Below, one piece after another: positions 1 through 13,291 of a DNA stretch of 64,000 nt (position 1 is the stretch's first letter; each line of letters begins with the position of its first letter). The DNA is from Lumbricus rubellus (Eukaryota; Annelida; Clitellata; Crassiclitellata; Lumbricidae), in contig OX243814.1 in assembly GCA_945859605.1 (NCBI GenBank), positions 21,617,201 to 21,681,200 on the forward strand, in the 5' to 3' direction. The notes below the pieces were generated by a model, which worked only from the letters and a program-made list of their open reading frames with translations, ran no database searches and had not been told where the DNA came from. A program made the position numbers and the translations under genes.

Positions 1-60
1 TTCATATTCTGCGCAGGTAATAATCGGAGTCGATTTCTACAATCGTCGTCTTCTAATCGT

Positions 61-210
61 CGTCTCCTCCTACTCCTCCTCCTCCTCCTACTCCTCCTCC
101 TTCTCCTCCTCCTCCTCCTCCTCTTCCTCCTCCTCCTCCTCCTCCTCTTCCTCCTCCTCCTCCTCCTCCTCCTCCTCCTCCTCCTCCTCCTCCTCTCCTC
201 ATCATCCTCT
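61..210. repeat. (CCT)n trinucleotide array
   Basis: Nearly pure CCT/TCC repeats with a few TTC interruptions. The flanks up to about 680 hold only short (CAT)n and (TCC)n runs around 320-370 and no coding signal. Confidence 0.9.
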
Positions 211-687
211 CCTCCCTCTTCTTCCGTTTCTGTCTTCCTTTCTTCTATCATTTCCATTTCTCTCGTCCTCTGCATTCTCCTATTATAGTTGCTGAGTTCG
301 GAGGAGGATTCATGCTACGATACATCCTCCTCCTCCTCCTCATCATCATCCTCATCATCATCATATGCATAGACATCATCTGCATCTGCATCCGCAGCGT
401 GTATAACCACCATCACCGAAGCAGTAAGACAGTTATTAATAATTGGCAACATCTGCAGCCAGTCGGTCGGTCGGTCGGCAGCAATCAAAGAATCACAGAA
501 TGATATCCGCATGAGATGATAATTTATAGTCTTCATAATTATACTGCATAGGATAGTATATGTCACAGACTTTGCAGGTCAAAAGTCTTAAGCGTATCCA
601 CTATTCATTGTCCACACGTATACGGCCACACACACGCGCACAAGACGGGATAATAGTCTGAACCGAGATCATGTATCTATAGTTATC

Positions 688-947
688 CAGTGCTTAAAGT
701 GGGGGAAAAGGTGCCTGAACGCCCCTTACCTTCCCAAAAGAAGTGCCTGGACGCCCCCTACCTTACCAAAGGAAGTACCTGCATGGACGCCCCTTACCTT
801 CCCAAAAGAAGTGACTGGACGCCCCTTACCTTTCTAGGCTGTGCTGGCCAATAAGTGGCAGAACAGCGTTCAGATTTTAAAAGAAGTGGATGGACGCCGT
901 CCATGACGGTCATGGACGGCGTCCACAATGCCACACTTTAAGCCCTG
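688..947. mobile_element. Short hAT-like MITE
   Basis: The ends are inverted (CAGTGCTTAAAGTG at the left, CACACTTTAAGCCCTG at the right). The interior has three to four copies of a roughly 40-bp unit built on 'GGACGCCCCTTACCTT' and a 33-bp perfect palindrome. There is no coding capacity. A second copy of the left end lies at 40,288. The flanks do not form a clean 8-bp duplication, so the hAT assignment rests on the CAG...CTG termini alone. Confidence 0.6.
892..924. repeat. 33-bp perfect palindrome
   Basis: A 16-bp arm, one central G and the exact complementary 16-bp arm (core GGACGCCGTCCATGAC). It lies near the right end of the short hAT-like element and could extrude as a cruciform. Confidence 0.9.
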
Positions 948-954
948 TATATAT

Positions 955-1145
955 TTACCTGTGGTACTTGGTCCAACAACCTGGAATGAACTTCCCTTGA
1001 CTATGCGACACCTCCCAAGCTGTTCTCAATTTCACAAACTGTTGAAGACTTTTTCGCTTGATCTCGGTCGGAAGTGCCTCTGAGTAGCTACATGTACATT
1101 GAAGAGGCGCTATATAAATTATAACTGACTGATTGATTGATTGAA
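955..1145 (+). mobile_element. LINE (CR1/L2-like) 3' end with (GATT)n tail
   Basis: The frame at 964-1083 ends in a stop and reads like the extreme C-terminus of CR1/L2-type LINE polyproteins, with a 'TWNELPL' motif followed by 'QFHKLLKTFSL'. The stop is followed by a short 3' UTR carrying AGAGGCGCTATATAA and a terminal run of GATT units, the usual low-complexity tail of such elements. It is severely 5'-truncated. Antisense copies of this 3' end occur near 23,700 and 37,050. Confidence 0.7.
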
Positions 1146-1220
1146 GCCAAAAGTAAACATAACTTAAAACGCGAAACTGAGCAGATTGCACAAAACTGCA
1201 TTGGAGAAAGAAAAGAATTG

Positions 1221-1306
1221 CAATAGAATGAGATGATGACGACAGCGACAACGACAATGACGACGATGACGACAATGACGACGATGACGACGATGACCAT
1301 GACAAT

Positions 1307-1338
<32 letters not shown>

Positions 1339-1366
1339 TGACAATGACGACGATGACCATGACAAT

Positions 1367-1400
<34 letters not shown>

Positions 1401-1429
1401 ATGACAATGACGACGATGACAATGACAAT

Positions 1430-1463
<34 letters not shown>

Positions 1464-1819
1464 ATGACAATGACGACGATGACGATGACAATGACGACGA
1501 TGACCATGACAATGACGACGATGACGATAACAACGACGATGACGATGACGATGATGATGATGACGACGATGACGATGACGATGACGATGATGATGACGAT
1601 GATGATGATAACGACGACGACGACGATGACGGTGAAGATGACGATGACAATGACGATGACGATGACGGTGACGACGATGACGATGACGATGACGATGACG
1701 ACGACGATGACGGTGAAGATAACGATGACAATGACGACGATGACGGTGAAGATGACGACGATGATGATGACGATGACGGTGAAGATGACGATGACAATGA
1801 CGATGACGATGACGGTGAC

Positions 1820-1865
<46 letters not shown>

Positions 1866-1882
1866 GTGACGATGACGGTGAC

Positions 1883-1922
<40 letters not shown>

Positions 1923-1935
1923 GTGAAGATGACGG
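1221..1935. repeat. GAY-type (GATGAC/GACGAT) cryptic repeat
   Basis: About 715 bp made only of GAT, GAC and AAT/GGT triplets in varying order. The long Ser-rich, Thr-Met and Val-Ile frames on both strands are translations of this repeat and are not genes. Confidence 0.95.
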
Positions 1936-2026
1936 ATCGATGCCGCTGTATACGTTGACCTTCAACGATCGATTGATTGACCTTTGCTGCAGCAGCTGGC
2001 TCTCCTCTGCCTTCTTCGCTGGTCAG

Positions 2027-2254
<228 letters not shown>

Positions 2255-2520
2255 CTCTCCTCTGTCTTCTCTGCTGGTCAGTCAAGAAGAGACGCGCATG
2301 CGCCAAACTTCTTATTAAGCTCTTTTAATAGTAGACCCATACTTGAAATACTGGAAGAGTTGACGTAGTAACCAACACGTTTTAAATTTCAGTATAATTT
2401 TAGCCGACGTGAACACACTGAACAATCTAAAACGCAATGGCTCTCAGCAAGATCTAAGCACACTAGATCTGTGCATCTAAGCAATGAATTTAATGGCACG
2501 ATTCAGACGGCGCATGAGCT

Positions 2521-3241
<721 letters not shown>

Positions 3242-3571
3242 ACTGTTGCGGTTGCGAATGACAGCTTAATAGCTTATTAGTAATAAAAAGCAAAGTAAAA
3301 GTTGATTCTTACGAAAACCAAACTGTTTGGAAGGACAGAGAAAACCAATTCCAACCTTGCAAGTAAGCAATTAACTGATTAACTGATTAGCTATTATTAT
3401 GATATATTCAAGGATTTCCGATAAGAATGTTACATTGGCGATTGAGCGATAGATACATGTAGGCTAGTTCCTCCGATCTTCTGCATCTAGACCATCCCGC
3501 TTCAGCACCGGACGCAGAATCTATTGTTTCTGCTAGACCGGAAGCTGCGCTTGTGTTATGAGGCAACTGGC

Positions 3572-3660
3572 ATGCGACACGGTGACCGATTGGTTAGAAC
3601 TTAGATCGACCTGTAGTGCGGAGAGTATATTATATACGGGTTCGATTCTTTATACGGAGA
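3572..3660 (+). mobile_element. tRNA-derived SINE head (probable)
   Basis: ACCGATTGGTTAGAAC resembles a pol III A box. About 45 bp later GGGTTCGATTC is a near-perfect B box. No cloverleaf with a full acceptor stem is evident, so a SINE head fits better than a tRNA gene. Confidence 0.45.
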
Positions 3661-3800
3661 CAATTACGGCGTATACGGAGCCTTGAGGAAGTCCTTCACT
3701 CGTATTATTATTATTGCTCTACAATATTACAATTGCATCTGCACCATTGAGGCATGGACACTTCTGAACTCTGTAAGAATGGCGATATCAAATTGCAATT

Positions 3801-3917
3801 GTATTGTATTGTATTGTATTGTATTGTATTGTGTTGTATTGCATTGTGTTGTATTGTATTGTATTGTATTGTATTGTATTGTATTGTATTGTATTGTATT
3901 GTATTGTATTGTATTCA
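3801..3917. repeat. (GTATT)n pentanucleotide array
   Basis: About 115 bp of GTATT units with two or three GTGTT/GCATT variants. The sequence between here and about 5,030 shows no gene. It holds a short (ATA)n run at 4362-4390 and a CTCCTC-rich stretch around 4650-4740. Confidence 0.95.
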
Positions 3918-5189
3918 TTAGATGTCTGAAGCAAACTTGTTTCATTTACGGCGCAGAGCAAAAAAACGAACAACGTCTTTAAAAAAACTGAAAAAATCTT
4001 CATCGGAATGTTATATTTATATCCGTTAAGCATTGATAGATGCTCCACAAAATCTCATTTCATCTAAAACGAGAAACGCGTACATACAAATTCACAATGC
4101 AGCGTACGTTGGCATCAATGGCATGGCGACATAGTTGACATAATTATATCTTAATTGTGAGTCTTTGTGACCCAATATACAGACTGCTGTAAAACGTGTA
4201 ACGTGTGCCTGATGTCTCTAGCAATAATTATACAACCACAACCTGCTCTTAAGTATGATAGTATCAATCCCGGTTGTCGTTCAAATGTGTTAATTGTGGA
4301 CTATAATTGGATAAACGAAAGTGCTTTAAAAGCACAGATCAATAATTATGCTGCACTGTAGATTATAATAATAATAATAATAATAATAATCAGTTTGTAG
4401 AATTCAGAATCGATGCATTGCCATCGTATCATCGTCGGTTTGATTGCCTGCATTGTTCATCGACCGTAGCCTACATGTACGTGTATGTCTGCCTGATCGT
4501 CTGTATGTCTGCTAACATGCGCCGACCTATCCTGAGTGCCGTGCGTGCTTCTGCTTATTACCATGTATTAGACATTATACTCACTTCATTCACCCGCTTT
4601 TTCTATCCAAGATACCAGCGCAGAATCAGTCACGCTCACCATCTTTTTCTCCTCCTCCCAGTTCTCCTCCTCCTCCTCCTCTTCCTTCTCCTCCTCTTTT
4701 TCATCTTCTGCCTTCTCTTCCTCTTTTTGTTCTCCTCCTACAATCCGCCACCCCTCACTTCCTACGTGTTCTTGTTGTTTGAATGAATAAATGAAAAATA
4801 AAATGTTGACGAGCTAGCGACTTTAAAACTTGAAGATGAGACCCGATCAGTTCTGTACACAGGCATTTCTAGTTGACGTAAGATGTAAGGAAGTAAGTAG
4901 ATATGGTGAAAGGACGAAAACTTATAATTTTATTGATCGCTTAATTTACAAAAGGATGAAAGCTTGAAGGATGAAATTGTCCGAACCAAACGCTATCGAT
5001 CGAATGATGCTTTTCCAATTTCCAGATCATAAGTGGGGGGAGGAAGCAAAAATCACCGATCAACACTTCCCTTGCCCCCTTCCCACCAAAAAATGAATGA
5101 AGCTTTTCCCTTATTTTTCTTTTCCAATTCTTCCACTCCCTTTGGCTTTACTTCTTCTTCCTCTACCTCTTCTTACTCTTCGTCTGCTC

Positions 5190-5192
5190 ATT

Positions 5193-5226
<34 letters not shown>

Positions 5227-5236
5227 CCACCACCAT

Positions 5237-5304
<68 letters not shown>

Positions 5305-5335
5305 CAACCACCACCATTGTCATCATCATCAGTAG
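5190..5335. repeat. (ATC)n/(CAC)n array
   Basis: Pure CAT units with a central CAC block. It lies in a pyrimidine-rich tract running to about 5,520 that gives spurious His, Ile and Met frames. Confidence 0.95.
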
Positions 5336-5904
5336 CAGCAGCAGCATCTTCAGCTTTTTCATCTTCTTCTTCATCTCATTTTCTTCCTTCCTTCCACATT
5401 CATCCAGTTCGCCATGCTGTTCTTGTTCTTATACTTCACCTTCTTTCTTCTACGGCTACTCCATCTTTTTCCCTATCCATTTTCTTTTCTTTCTTCTCCT
5501 TTTTTCTTCTTACGCCCTACAACACTGACTTCTTCTTTCATAACATTCACCTGAGGCACAGACAATGTCATCAGTCCTCGTAGCTTTATGAGGGAAATTG
5601 TACGAAATTTGTGTAATTTCTTTAGCGAACTAGAATAATTTGCATGATCCTATTGACGACTGCGACGGTGTGTGAGGGAGAGGGATAGGGATAGGGAGAG
5701 GAGGAATGTTATTATCTGCTTGAAATTCAATTACATCGATACAGAGACGAAGAGGAAAGGACCCTCCTCTGTTGGAAGAGCAACAAAGTCATCGACCTCC
5801 AGACCTCCAGACCTCCCGACAACCCAACCCCCTCCCTCTGTCGTGTATCGCTGATCCTACATCTCTCTCAACTGTATCCCTCGGCGCAACCTGCAACCAA
5901 TCCC

Positions 5905-5948
5905 TCTCCTCTTTATCCTCTTTATCCTCTTTATCCTCTTTATCCACC
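5905..5948. repeat. 9-bp tandem repeat (TCCTCTTTA)
   Basis: Four copies of a 9-bp unit. Confidence 0.85.
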
Positions 5949-6079
5949 TTTCCCCTTCTCCAGACTCTCTCCAACTTCCAATTGTCTCTGAACATTTTTA
6001 TTGATCGCGGCTGAAGAGCGATTGGAAAAGCTTGATGAACGACTGCACAAGTACACACAGCCGCATTTTATATTCGGCT

Positions 6080-6176
6080 TCATACATTATATATGTTATT
6101 ATACATTATATATGTTATTATACATTATATATATGTTATTATACATTATATATGTTATTATACATTATATATATGT
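6080..6176. repeat. TATATGTTATTATACATTA tandem repeat
   Basis: About five copies of a 19-21-bp AT-rich, partly palindromic unit. Confidence 0.9.
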
Positions 6177-6279
6177 ACGTGTGACAGATATTTATTTGTC
6201 TTGTTCTTGAAGATGTGCAAACGTAATAATGATTGTACCCGTTCACAATTTTTTACGATTATGGGGTCAATATAATAGT

Positions 6280-6915
6280 ATACCCACCATCCATCCACTA
6301 TCCATCCACCATCCGTACATCCATCCATCTATCCATCCATCTGTCCGTCCATCTACCCATCCATCCACCATCCATCCATCCATCCATCTACCCATTCATC
6401 CACCATCCATCCATCCAATATCCATCCACCATTCATCCATCCATCTATCCATCCACCATCCATTCATCTACCCATCCATCCACCATCCATCCATCCATCC
6501 ACCATCCATCCATCCATCTACTATCCATCCACCATCCATTCATCTACCCATCTATCCACCATCCATCTATCCACCATCCATCCATCCACCATCCATCCAT
6601 CCAATATCCATCCACCATTCATCCATCCACTATCCATCCACCGTCCATTCATCTACCCATCCATCCACCATCCATCCATCCACCATCCATCCATTCAATA
6701 TCCATCCATCCATCCATCCAACCACCATCCATCCATCCACCCATCATCCATCCATCCACCATTCATCCATCCACTATCCATCTACCCATCCATCCACCAT
6801 CCATCCACCATCCATCCATCTACCCATCCATCCACCATTCATACATCCACCATCCATCCATCCACCCATTCATCCACCATCTATCCATCTATCCATCCAT
6901 CCATCCATCTGTCCG
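6280..6915. repeat. (CCAT)n-based array with CCAC/CTAT variants
   Basis: About 630 bp of ATCC units broken by ACC, which create 12-20-bp higher-order periods. The [13 protein letters not shown] frames are translations of it. The following stretch to about 8,380 shows no gene or clear repeat apart from scattered AGGCCTA words. Confidence 0.95.
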
Positions 6916-8417
6916 TCTAACCGTTTGTTTATTTGTCTGTTCTGCATCCTTCAGATCGTTCGTCTTTCTGTGTGTGCGGAGGATGGCGCAGAGTCAGATC
7001 GGTGGTCAGAAATTCCCTACAGCTTAATAATTATACACTAATTGCCTGAAACAAATTTATTTCCTCCGCCGATTATTTGCAGTTCAGTTATATAACTTTA
7101 ATTATAACATATTAATTTAAACGCAGACGGGTGTCGTCATTAAATCTAAACGTTTATTCGTCCATGTTCACTGTTTGTCATTTCTCGTATAGTTCTTTGA
7201 TGCTGCGCCTTAAAAATCATAATAATTATTCTATAGTGACTTTCCTTTTCAGAGACCAATTCCAAAATCTACGTATCCTACAGCAAGCCTGTATCATTTG
7301 TTACTTAAGCGCATTTAAAGTGCTGTCCAAGGATCGTTAGCTACGTTCCCTCCCCCCATTTCTCCAGGTCTAGGACTGGCACAACCAGAGTATACGGGCA
7401 TTGGCAGTTTCATGACTGTTACCAAGCATACTTGCTTAGCAGCTTAGGCCAAGTATATATATGCGCTGTGCCACTGTGGGTTTGTGAAAACGCAATTTAT
7501 TGCATGTAATGACCTGATCCAATTCATTTTGTGACATCCTATATATAGCCAATCAATGAAGCTTCAAGATTTCGAGATGAAGATAGGATTCTATATGAAA
7601 CGGCCACCGAAGGGAAAAACCGACTGCATGCCATAAATTTCTTCTGCTGCATGTTGAAATATTGAGCACGGTCTTATACGCTTGCTTAGTTTAATCAACT
7701 CCTTCTTGTAGATTGATAATTTATAAGAAAGAAATAGTTGTATGAAGTAAAAATCGCATTGACCGATACTAGGCCTAGTCCTATGTATTCTCCTATGTTA
7801 TGTATCAAGCCAACGCAGGAATCTCAGCTGAATGGTAGGCCTATAGGCCTAAGACATTTTAATATAATTATTATAAATTGCTACATTAGAGCAGCAATAG
7901 TTTGAGGGTAAATGGATGGTCAGCTAAAGAGCAGCAGAGCCTGCAGAGGGGCAGATAAGCAGGAACAAACAGCCACTTTGGACCAATCGAGAAGTAGTTA
8001 GCAAAGAATGACAGCGGCATTGCAATAATTCAGTGGATGAAATGAATGACTATGTCAGTGTAGCAATTTATAATATTCAAAATATGCTACTATAGTCTTT
8101 CAACACTGGTGAAAAAGTGAATACGACAGCACATCATAGTTGTTTATGTACCTGTAACATATATAGGCCTATAATAATTGTGAATTGGCTTTGATGAAAA
8201 CTATCTAGGCATATACGGTGTGTCGGAAGTACATGTATAGGCTAACACGGAAAGCAGTAGATGATCAGAGCCACCGGAAACGAGAGAAACTCAATTAACG
8301 TTGACTTATACAGGTTTTTTGATTCGTGGAAAAGCGTACGTAGTATAGGGATCTAATGAGATCTCTTTAGTTGTACGGTACTTGTGCGCGTGCGTGTGTG
8401 TGTGAGTATTGTGTAGG

Positions 8418-8418
8418 T

Positions 8419-8487
<69 letters not shown>
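8418..8487. repeat. (GT)n microsatellite
   Basis: About 33 uninterrupted GT units. Confidence 0.95.
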
Positions 8488-8489
<2 letters not shown>

Positions 8490-9171
8490 TGCGTGTCTGC
8501 GAAGACATGGATAATGGAATATGGAATGTCGCGTTCTGCCTTTCAAATACCTCACAAGATCATCTGACTTAATTAGCAGTCGTCATTAATATGCGACTGA
8601 ATTAAGTAGATGACAGTGCAAGCTGCATTTTAGAGATAAAAATCAGAATATTAAGTTGGACGATTGACTGTAATTCCGAACGATGTCGTGGAATCGATCG
8701 TTGATTGGACGAATTCCACTTCAGCGGACATTGGTAAATAATGGTAGGCCTATACTTCAATATAAATCCGTTCTTCTACTTAATATGTAGCCTACAGATT
8801 ATATTTTTCCCTATGAGACGGAATAGCGTGAGTATATACCCGCTTATACTCGTCATTCCAAAGTGCAGGAGATGCGAGTTCAACTGCGCTTGTAAAATAG
8901 CAATGTTATCGTGCATGGTTCAGCAGAATATATACTTTGAGAAATGAACGGTTGAGTTTCATCATGAAGCGAACGATAGGCTAATCAAAGAAGTGCTATC
9001 CTCAACAGGGGGGGGGGGAAACAGAAATGTTTGAAGGGTAGGCCAAAATTTTTGGTGATCTTTACCAAAAAAATCTGATGACCTTTTTTTAGTCATCCGC
9101 CCGAAATGTGTGAAAAACATAGGCCTACCATTTCCCTGCCAAAATGACTTATGATCTTTTTTTAATTCGTC

Positions 9172-9471
9172 CAAGGCCGTAGCCAGGATTTGATTTCGGG
9201 GGGTGTTTCGTTGGCGGAGAATTTCTGATGACCTTTTTTTAGTCATCGGAAACGGCTTTCTTACAATTTTCGCCGAATTTCATGGTTTTTTTCATTATGT
9301 GCTAGTGAATGCATTCTATTATTTTGTACATTTTTAATTTCGGGGGGTGTTTTCATGGTTTTATTTCATGGTTTTTACATCAAGTGCTAGTAAATGCATT
9401 ATATTGTTCTTTACATGTCCCATTTCGGGGGGTGTTCAAACACCCAAAACACCCCCCTAGCTACGGCCTTG
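9172..9471. mobile_element. hAT-type MITE with perfect 8-bp TSD
   Basis: Starts CAAGGCCGTAGC and ends GCTACGGCCTTG (12-bp perfect inverted termini). It is flanked on both sides by the 8-bp duplication AATTCGTC (9164-9171 and 9472-9479). The interior has two TTTCGGGGGGTGTT boxes and no coding capacity. An 8-bp duplication with C/G-rich short termini is the hAT hallmark. Confidence 0.85.
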
Positions 9472-9854
9472 AATTCGTCTGATCTCTTCAGAATATACTA
9501 TGAGTCTATGACCTCTATAGAGTCTCTAGTCGTATCGCTACTTTTTATCTCTCGCCTTCTCCCGCCACATTGATATATATATTATATATGTATATATATA
9601 TATACTAGTGATCTCTATAACGGGCGCCACTGTTGGCTGGATTCGGCAGCTAAGAGGATTTAGTCTTAGAAACGAGGTCGCTGATTATTTTGCTATATAT
9701 GTTAATCTTTCAGAAACAAGTGAGATGTATGCACAGTGACATGAATAGACGAAGTGCCTAAGAAGTCAAGTGTTCAAATGGAAATCATCTTGAAAGGAGA
9801 AGAGAGAACAGATCGAGTCGGAGGACAGAGGAAGGGAACGGTGGAATAGGAATT

Positions 9855-10105
9855 GAGAAGGTGAGAAGTGGGAGGAGGAGGAGGAGGAGAAAGAAGAAGG
9901 AAAGGGAGGAAGAAGAGAAGGAGGAGAGTGAGGAGGAGAATGAGGAGGAAATGGAGAAGGGGAAGAAGAAGCAAACGGAGGAGGAGAATAATGAGAAGTT
10001 GGAGGAGAAGCAGAAGAAGGAGGAGGAGTAGAAAATAAAAAAGAGTATAACGAGAAGAATACGGAGAAGAGGGAGAAGAAGAAAGAGTAGAGGAGGAGAA
10101 GAACG
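9855..10105. repeat. Purine (GGA/GAA) tract
   Basis: Imperfect GGA and GAAG repeats. A further AGAGAC-rich tract follows at 10,205-10,335. Frames through it are compositional. Confidence 0.85.
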
Positions 10106-10464
10106 ATGAGCGTACATGTAGAGACGAGGGTCATGTATATAAAGAGAAAAGTAGATTATCTCGAACAATCGGCATCTGCAGTCATAATAGTGATATGCCT
10201 AAATGCGCGAAGAAGAGAAAGGAGAGAGAGAGACACACAGAGACAGAGACAAGAGGCAGAGACAGAGAAAGAGATAGACTGCCAAACAGACAAATGAATT
10301 ATCAGTAGGAGAACGAGAGACAGAGAAAGAGGAACTCAGTAGGAATTAGAGACGAATGAAGAGGTTGGCTTTGATAAAACGTCTTGTCTTGCCGATGTTG
10401 ACGCTGACATTGAAGAGTTAATAAAGGTCAGTTGACCTCGCCATTGCAACTGCTTTACTAAATC

Positions 10465-10618
10465 GCCTCTGCCTCTGCCTCTTCCTCTGTCTATGTCTCT
10501 GTCTCTGTCTTCCCCTCTGCCCATGTCTCTGCCTCTGCCTCTGCCTCTTCCTCTGTCTATGTCTCTGTCTCTGTCTTCCCCTCTGCCCATGTCTCTGTCT
10601 CTGTCTCTTCCTCTGACT
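10465..10618. repeat. 66-bp tandem repeat
   Basis: A CTCTGC/CTCTGT-rich 66-bp unit is present slightly more than twice; 'CTTCCTCTGTCTATG' recurs at 10,481 and 10,547. On the minus strand it reads as a 22-residue RG/RD repeat, which I regard as fortuitous. Confidence 0.85.
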
Positions 10619-10839
10619 CCTCAGCTGCCGATATAATTTCTTCCACAGCTCCATCACACTTCACTGACGTCGTCATCTTCATCGTCGTCATCTTCATCAT
10701 GTAGAATTGTAATTTATTATTATTTACTTTCGACTGTAATTCTTTTTCTGCTTTCTGATCTCGTCTTTCTATATCGTCGCTTGTTTAAGAACGACGACTT
10801 TTCGTCTTTTTCCCATTTTCAACTGCAGAGTTTCTTTAG

Positions 10840-11067
10840 ACCATTGTATTCATTATTTCATTCTTATCTCTTGACAAGCAATGTGCCCTTGTGACCCGTC
10901 TGAGGGTGATGCTCGGAACCCAGTCAAGACATCCATTATACAATATACGTGTAGATCTTCGTCTCGTTGAAGGCTGTTACCACCCCTCTCCAGTTCAACA
11001 TGCTCAATTTTCTCATGCTGTGGTCTGTCCATTCTTAAAAAGTCATATCACCGTATTGTTAATCTAT
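10840..11067 (+). other. Unrecognised coding-like stretch
   Basis: An open frame of about 75 codons between stops, without an ATG near its start. It has a complex, non-repetitive translation (contains LVTRLRVMLGTQSRH and YNIRVDLRLVEGCYH). No clear splice borders or family resemblance. It may be a retroelement remnant or chance. Confidence 0.15.
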
Positions 11068-11765
11068 TAAACTATCGCCCCACTTTTACCCTCAATTTCA
11101 TTTTCAAATCCTGTGAAGATTCATTTCTTGCATAGGCTTATAATTATTAATAATATCGTATTTGAGTTTGCTTCCTGCGTAGGCTATAAGAGCTTACTCT
11201 ATAGTCTTGCGGTCAATCGGAAACTGCATTACTAATTTGCCTGTTATAAAATTAACAATCATCATTAATTTGCAAATCTTAAATTATGTCTTCTTCTGGT
11301 AATGCCTACTAGAGTACTAGACCATACAAGTGTAACAAGTAGGCCTAGGCCTATATATACAGGTTTAAACGTAGCTTACGACCTATTACCCGGATCTAAA
11401 GTGGGTCACTTGGGTGGGAACTCGTGGGAACGGCGGTTCCCGCTCCTCTCGAAATTCTGTGCTTGCTTTCCCACTGCTCACCTGCATGGAACGCTGGAAA
11501 CAAATGAGTTCCAACAAACTCTTCTTCAGCGTTCCCACTGCTCACCCATTCGATGTTCCCACTGCTCATCCAAACTACCATCCTCACGACCGTACTCATC
11601 TGCAGCAGCTCAGATCTATATACTAACTCAACGCTGTCCTCTGGTTTCCATGGCACAACATAATTATATTGGATCAAGCCATGCACCGGTATACTTCTTT
11701 AGCGATCAAAATAATCCATTCCGATTTAACTTGAATTAATCAACTATCGAGTCCTGGGCACGACG

Positions 11766-11998
11766 TTAAACTGCATCCATCCTCCGCCACAGGGAACCAA
11801 CAAAGTCCCTGTGCCGGTCCTGAGCCCGGACAAAGGAGGAAGGTTTGCCAGATGGGTGGCGATACACTGGCAGGAAAAGACCAAGACGATTGAAATCCGC
11901 AAAAACCACGACACAAATGACATAGCGACCCAGATGCTTCAAGGTGTCATGGTGTGGACCAGACATGCACAGGTCGGTCAGGACAGACCAGTGAAGAG
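11766..11998 (+). mobile_element. Repeat fragment split by a hAT insertion (left part)
   Basis: This sequence resumes at 13,571 after the hAT element and its duplicated 8 bp. The resumed part (13,571-13,830) ends in 'GGACTCTTACGGGCATTGAGCCC' followed by GAT/TGA units. The same ending with an (ATC)n tail is present in antisense at about 38,436. This looks like a non-LTR retroelement 3' end. No confident coding frame remains. Confidence 0.5.
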
Positions 11999-12464
11999 CA
12001 GTGGCGGATTTAGTCCAGGCCCGGGGGGTCTGGTCGCCCCCCCGTGCCCCTGCGGGGTGAAAAACGGCGCCCCCTCGGACCCGGCCCATGCTTATTACAT
12101 AAACTTAAAATGTCCTTCATGGAAACTAAATTATCATACTTTTACCAGTTAATTATATTATAATTGTTTATTATTTTACACAATCACACCATGAATTTAA
12201 CACTCATCACAGAATTACTTTTTTATTTTATTTCTATGGCGGTTATTAGCCTACCTATTTTTATTTTTTACTATGGTCATTACCGCATTGCGTAGGCTAT
12301 ATTTTTTTAACGAAAAATTCAACTTGCCATCATACAAATTTATATTAGAGAAATGATGTTTTATTACATCGGATATCGTAAACAACCCTGACCTACCGTC
12401 TGCTTAGCCTACATGCTGTCCTTGGCAGTTCCTCGTCATGACATTGTGTTGATTTTCTGCTGAG

Positions 12465-12630
12465 CAGTGGTGTAGTGGAGGGGGGACGCGGGGGGACGCC
12501 GTCCCCCCACTTTTTTCAGGGATAATGGAATATTAATACTAATACTACCACTACTAATATTATTATAAAGAGCGTTCCCCCACTTCATTTTGAGCGTTCC
12601 CCCACTTCATTTTTTAGGACTACACCACTG
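12465..12630. mobile_element. Nested hAT MITE with perfect TSD
   Basis: Starts CAGTGGTGTAGT and ends ACTACACCACTG, 166 bp, flanked by identical CTGCTGAG on both sides (12,457-12,464 and 12,631-12,638). The interior repeats GAGCGTTCCCCCACTTCATTTT. It sits inside the larger hAT element, so it is the younger insertion. Confidence 0.9.
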
Positions 12631-13259
12631 CTGCTGAGGTTTGGCTGAATATTTTAATTATTTCAACAATCTAAGCTAATTGACATCTGATTTATTATCA
12701 TTTATATAATTGAAAGTTAATCGCTAGCCTACTCTGAGATTAAGTAATTTTGTGGGAATTTAACATGGAAATTTGGGCTTATGAATGAATAATCTGAGTA
12801 GATCGGAGTAATAATTGGTAAAATAATCAATTCAACATACTTAATTTATTGCTAAATAAGAATAAGTAGCCTAATGAGTAGGCCTAATGACGAATAGACT
12901 GCAAGAAAAACAGATGGCACCAGGTCTCCCTAATTTGTCAATACTAGGCCTATTATAATAGCCTATAAAATTTATTTGATTCTTTTCCTGTTGCATCTGC
13001 CACTGCTGATTCAGTGCTAAAAGAAGTTTAAGTAAATTGAAGATTATCAAAAGTTATTTGCGATCGACAATGAAAAACGAGCGTTTATCTGGTTTGGCAT
13101 TAATTTCATTTCAACGCGGTCTTGCTGAGAACAACGACTTTGATACAATTTTATATAGACCTATCGTTTTGCTTCAATGAAATGATTAAAATCACGCAGA
13201 AAGCAATTTATATAGGCCTAGGCCTAAACTAACAAGTTTCTGCGTAAAGCTTGGATCAA

Positions 13260-13291
13260 GGTAAACGTGTATTTTAAAATACACGTTTACC
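13260..13291. repeat. 32-bp perfect palindrome
   Basis: Arms GGTAAACGTGTATTTT and the exact complement with no spacer, inside the 1.57-kb hAT element. Confidence 0.9.

Noticed and set aside
955..1965. Long Ser-rich, Thr/Met and Val/Ile open frames on both strands
   Set aside because: They are translations of the GAY repeat; identical-length frames occur in several phases and the composition follows the triplets.
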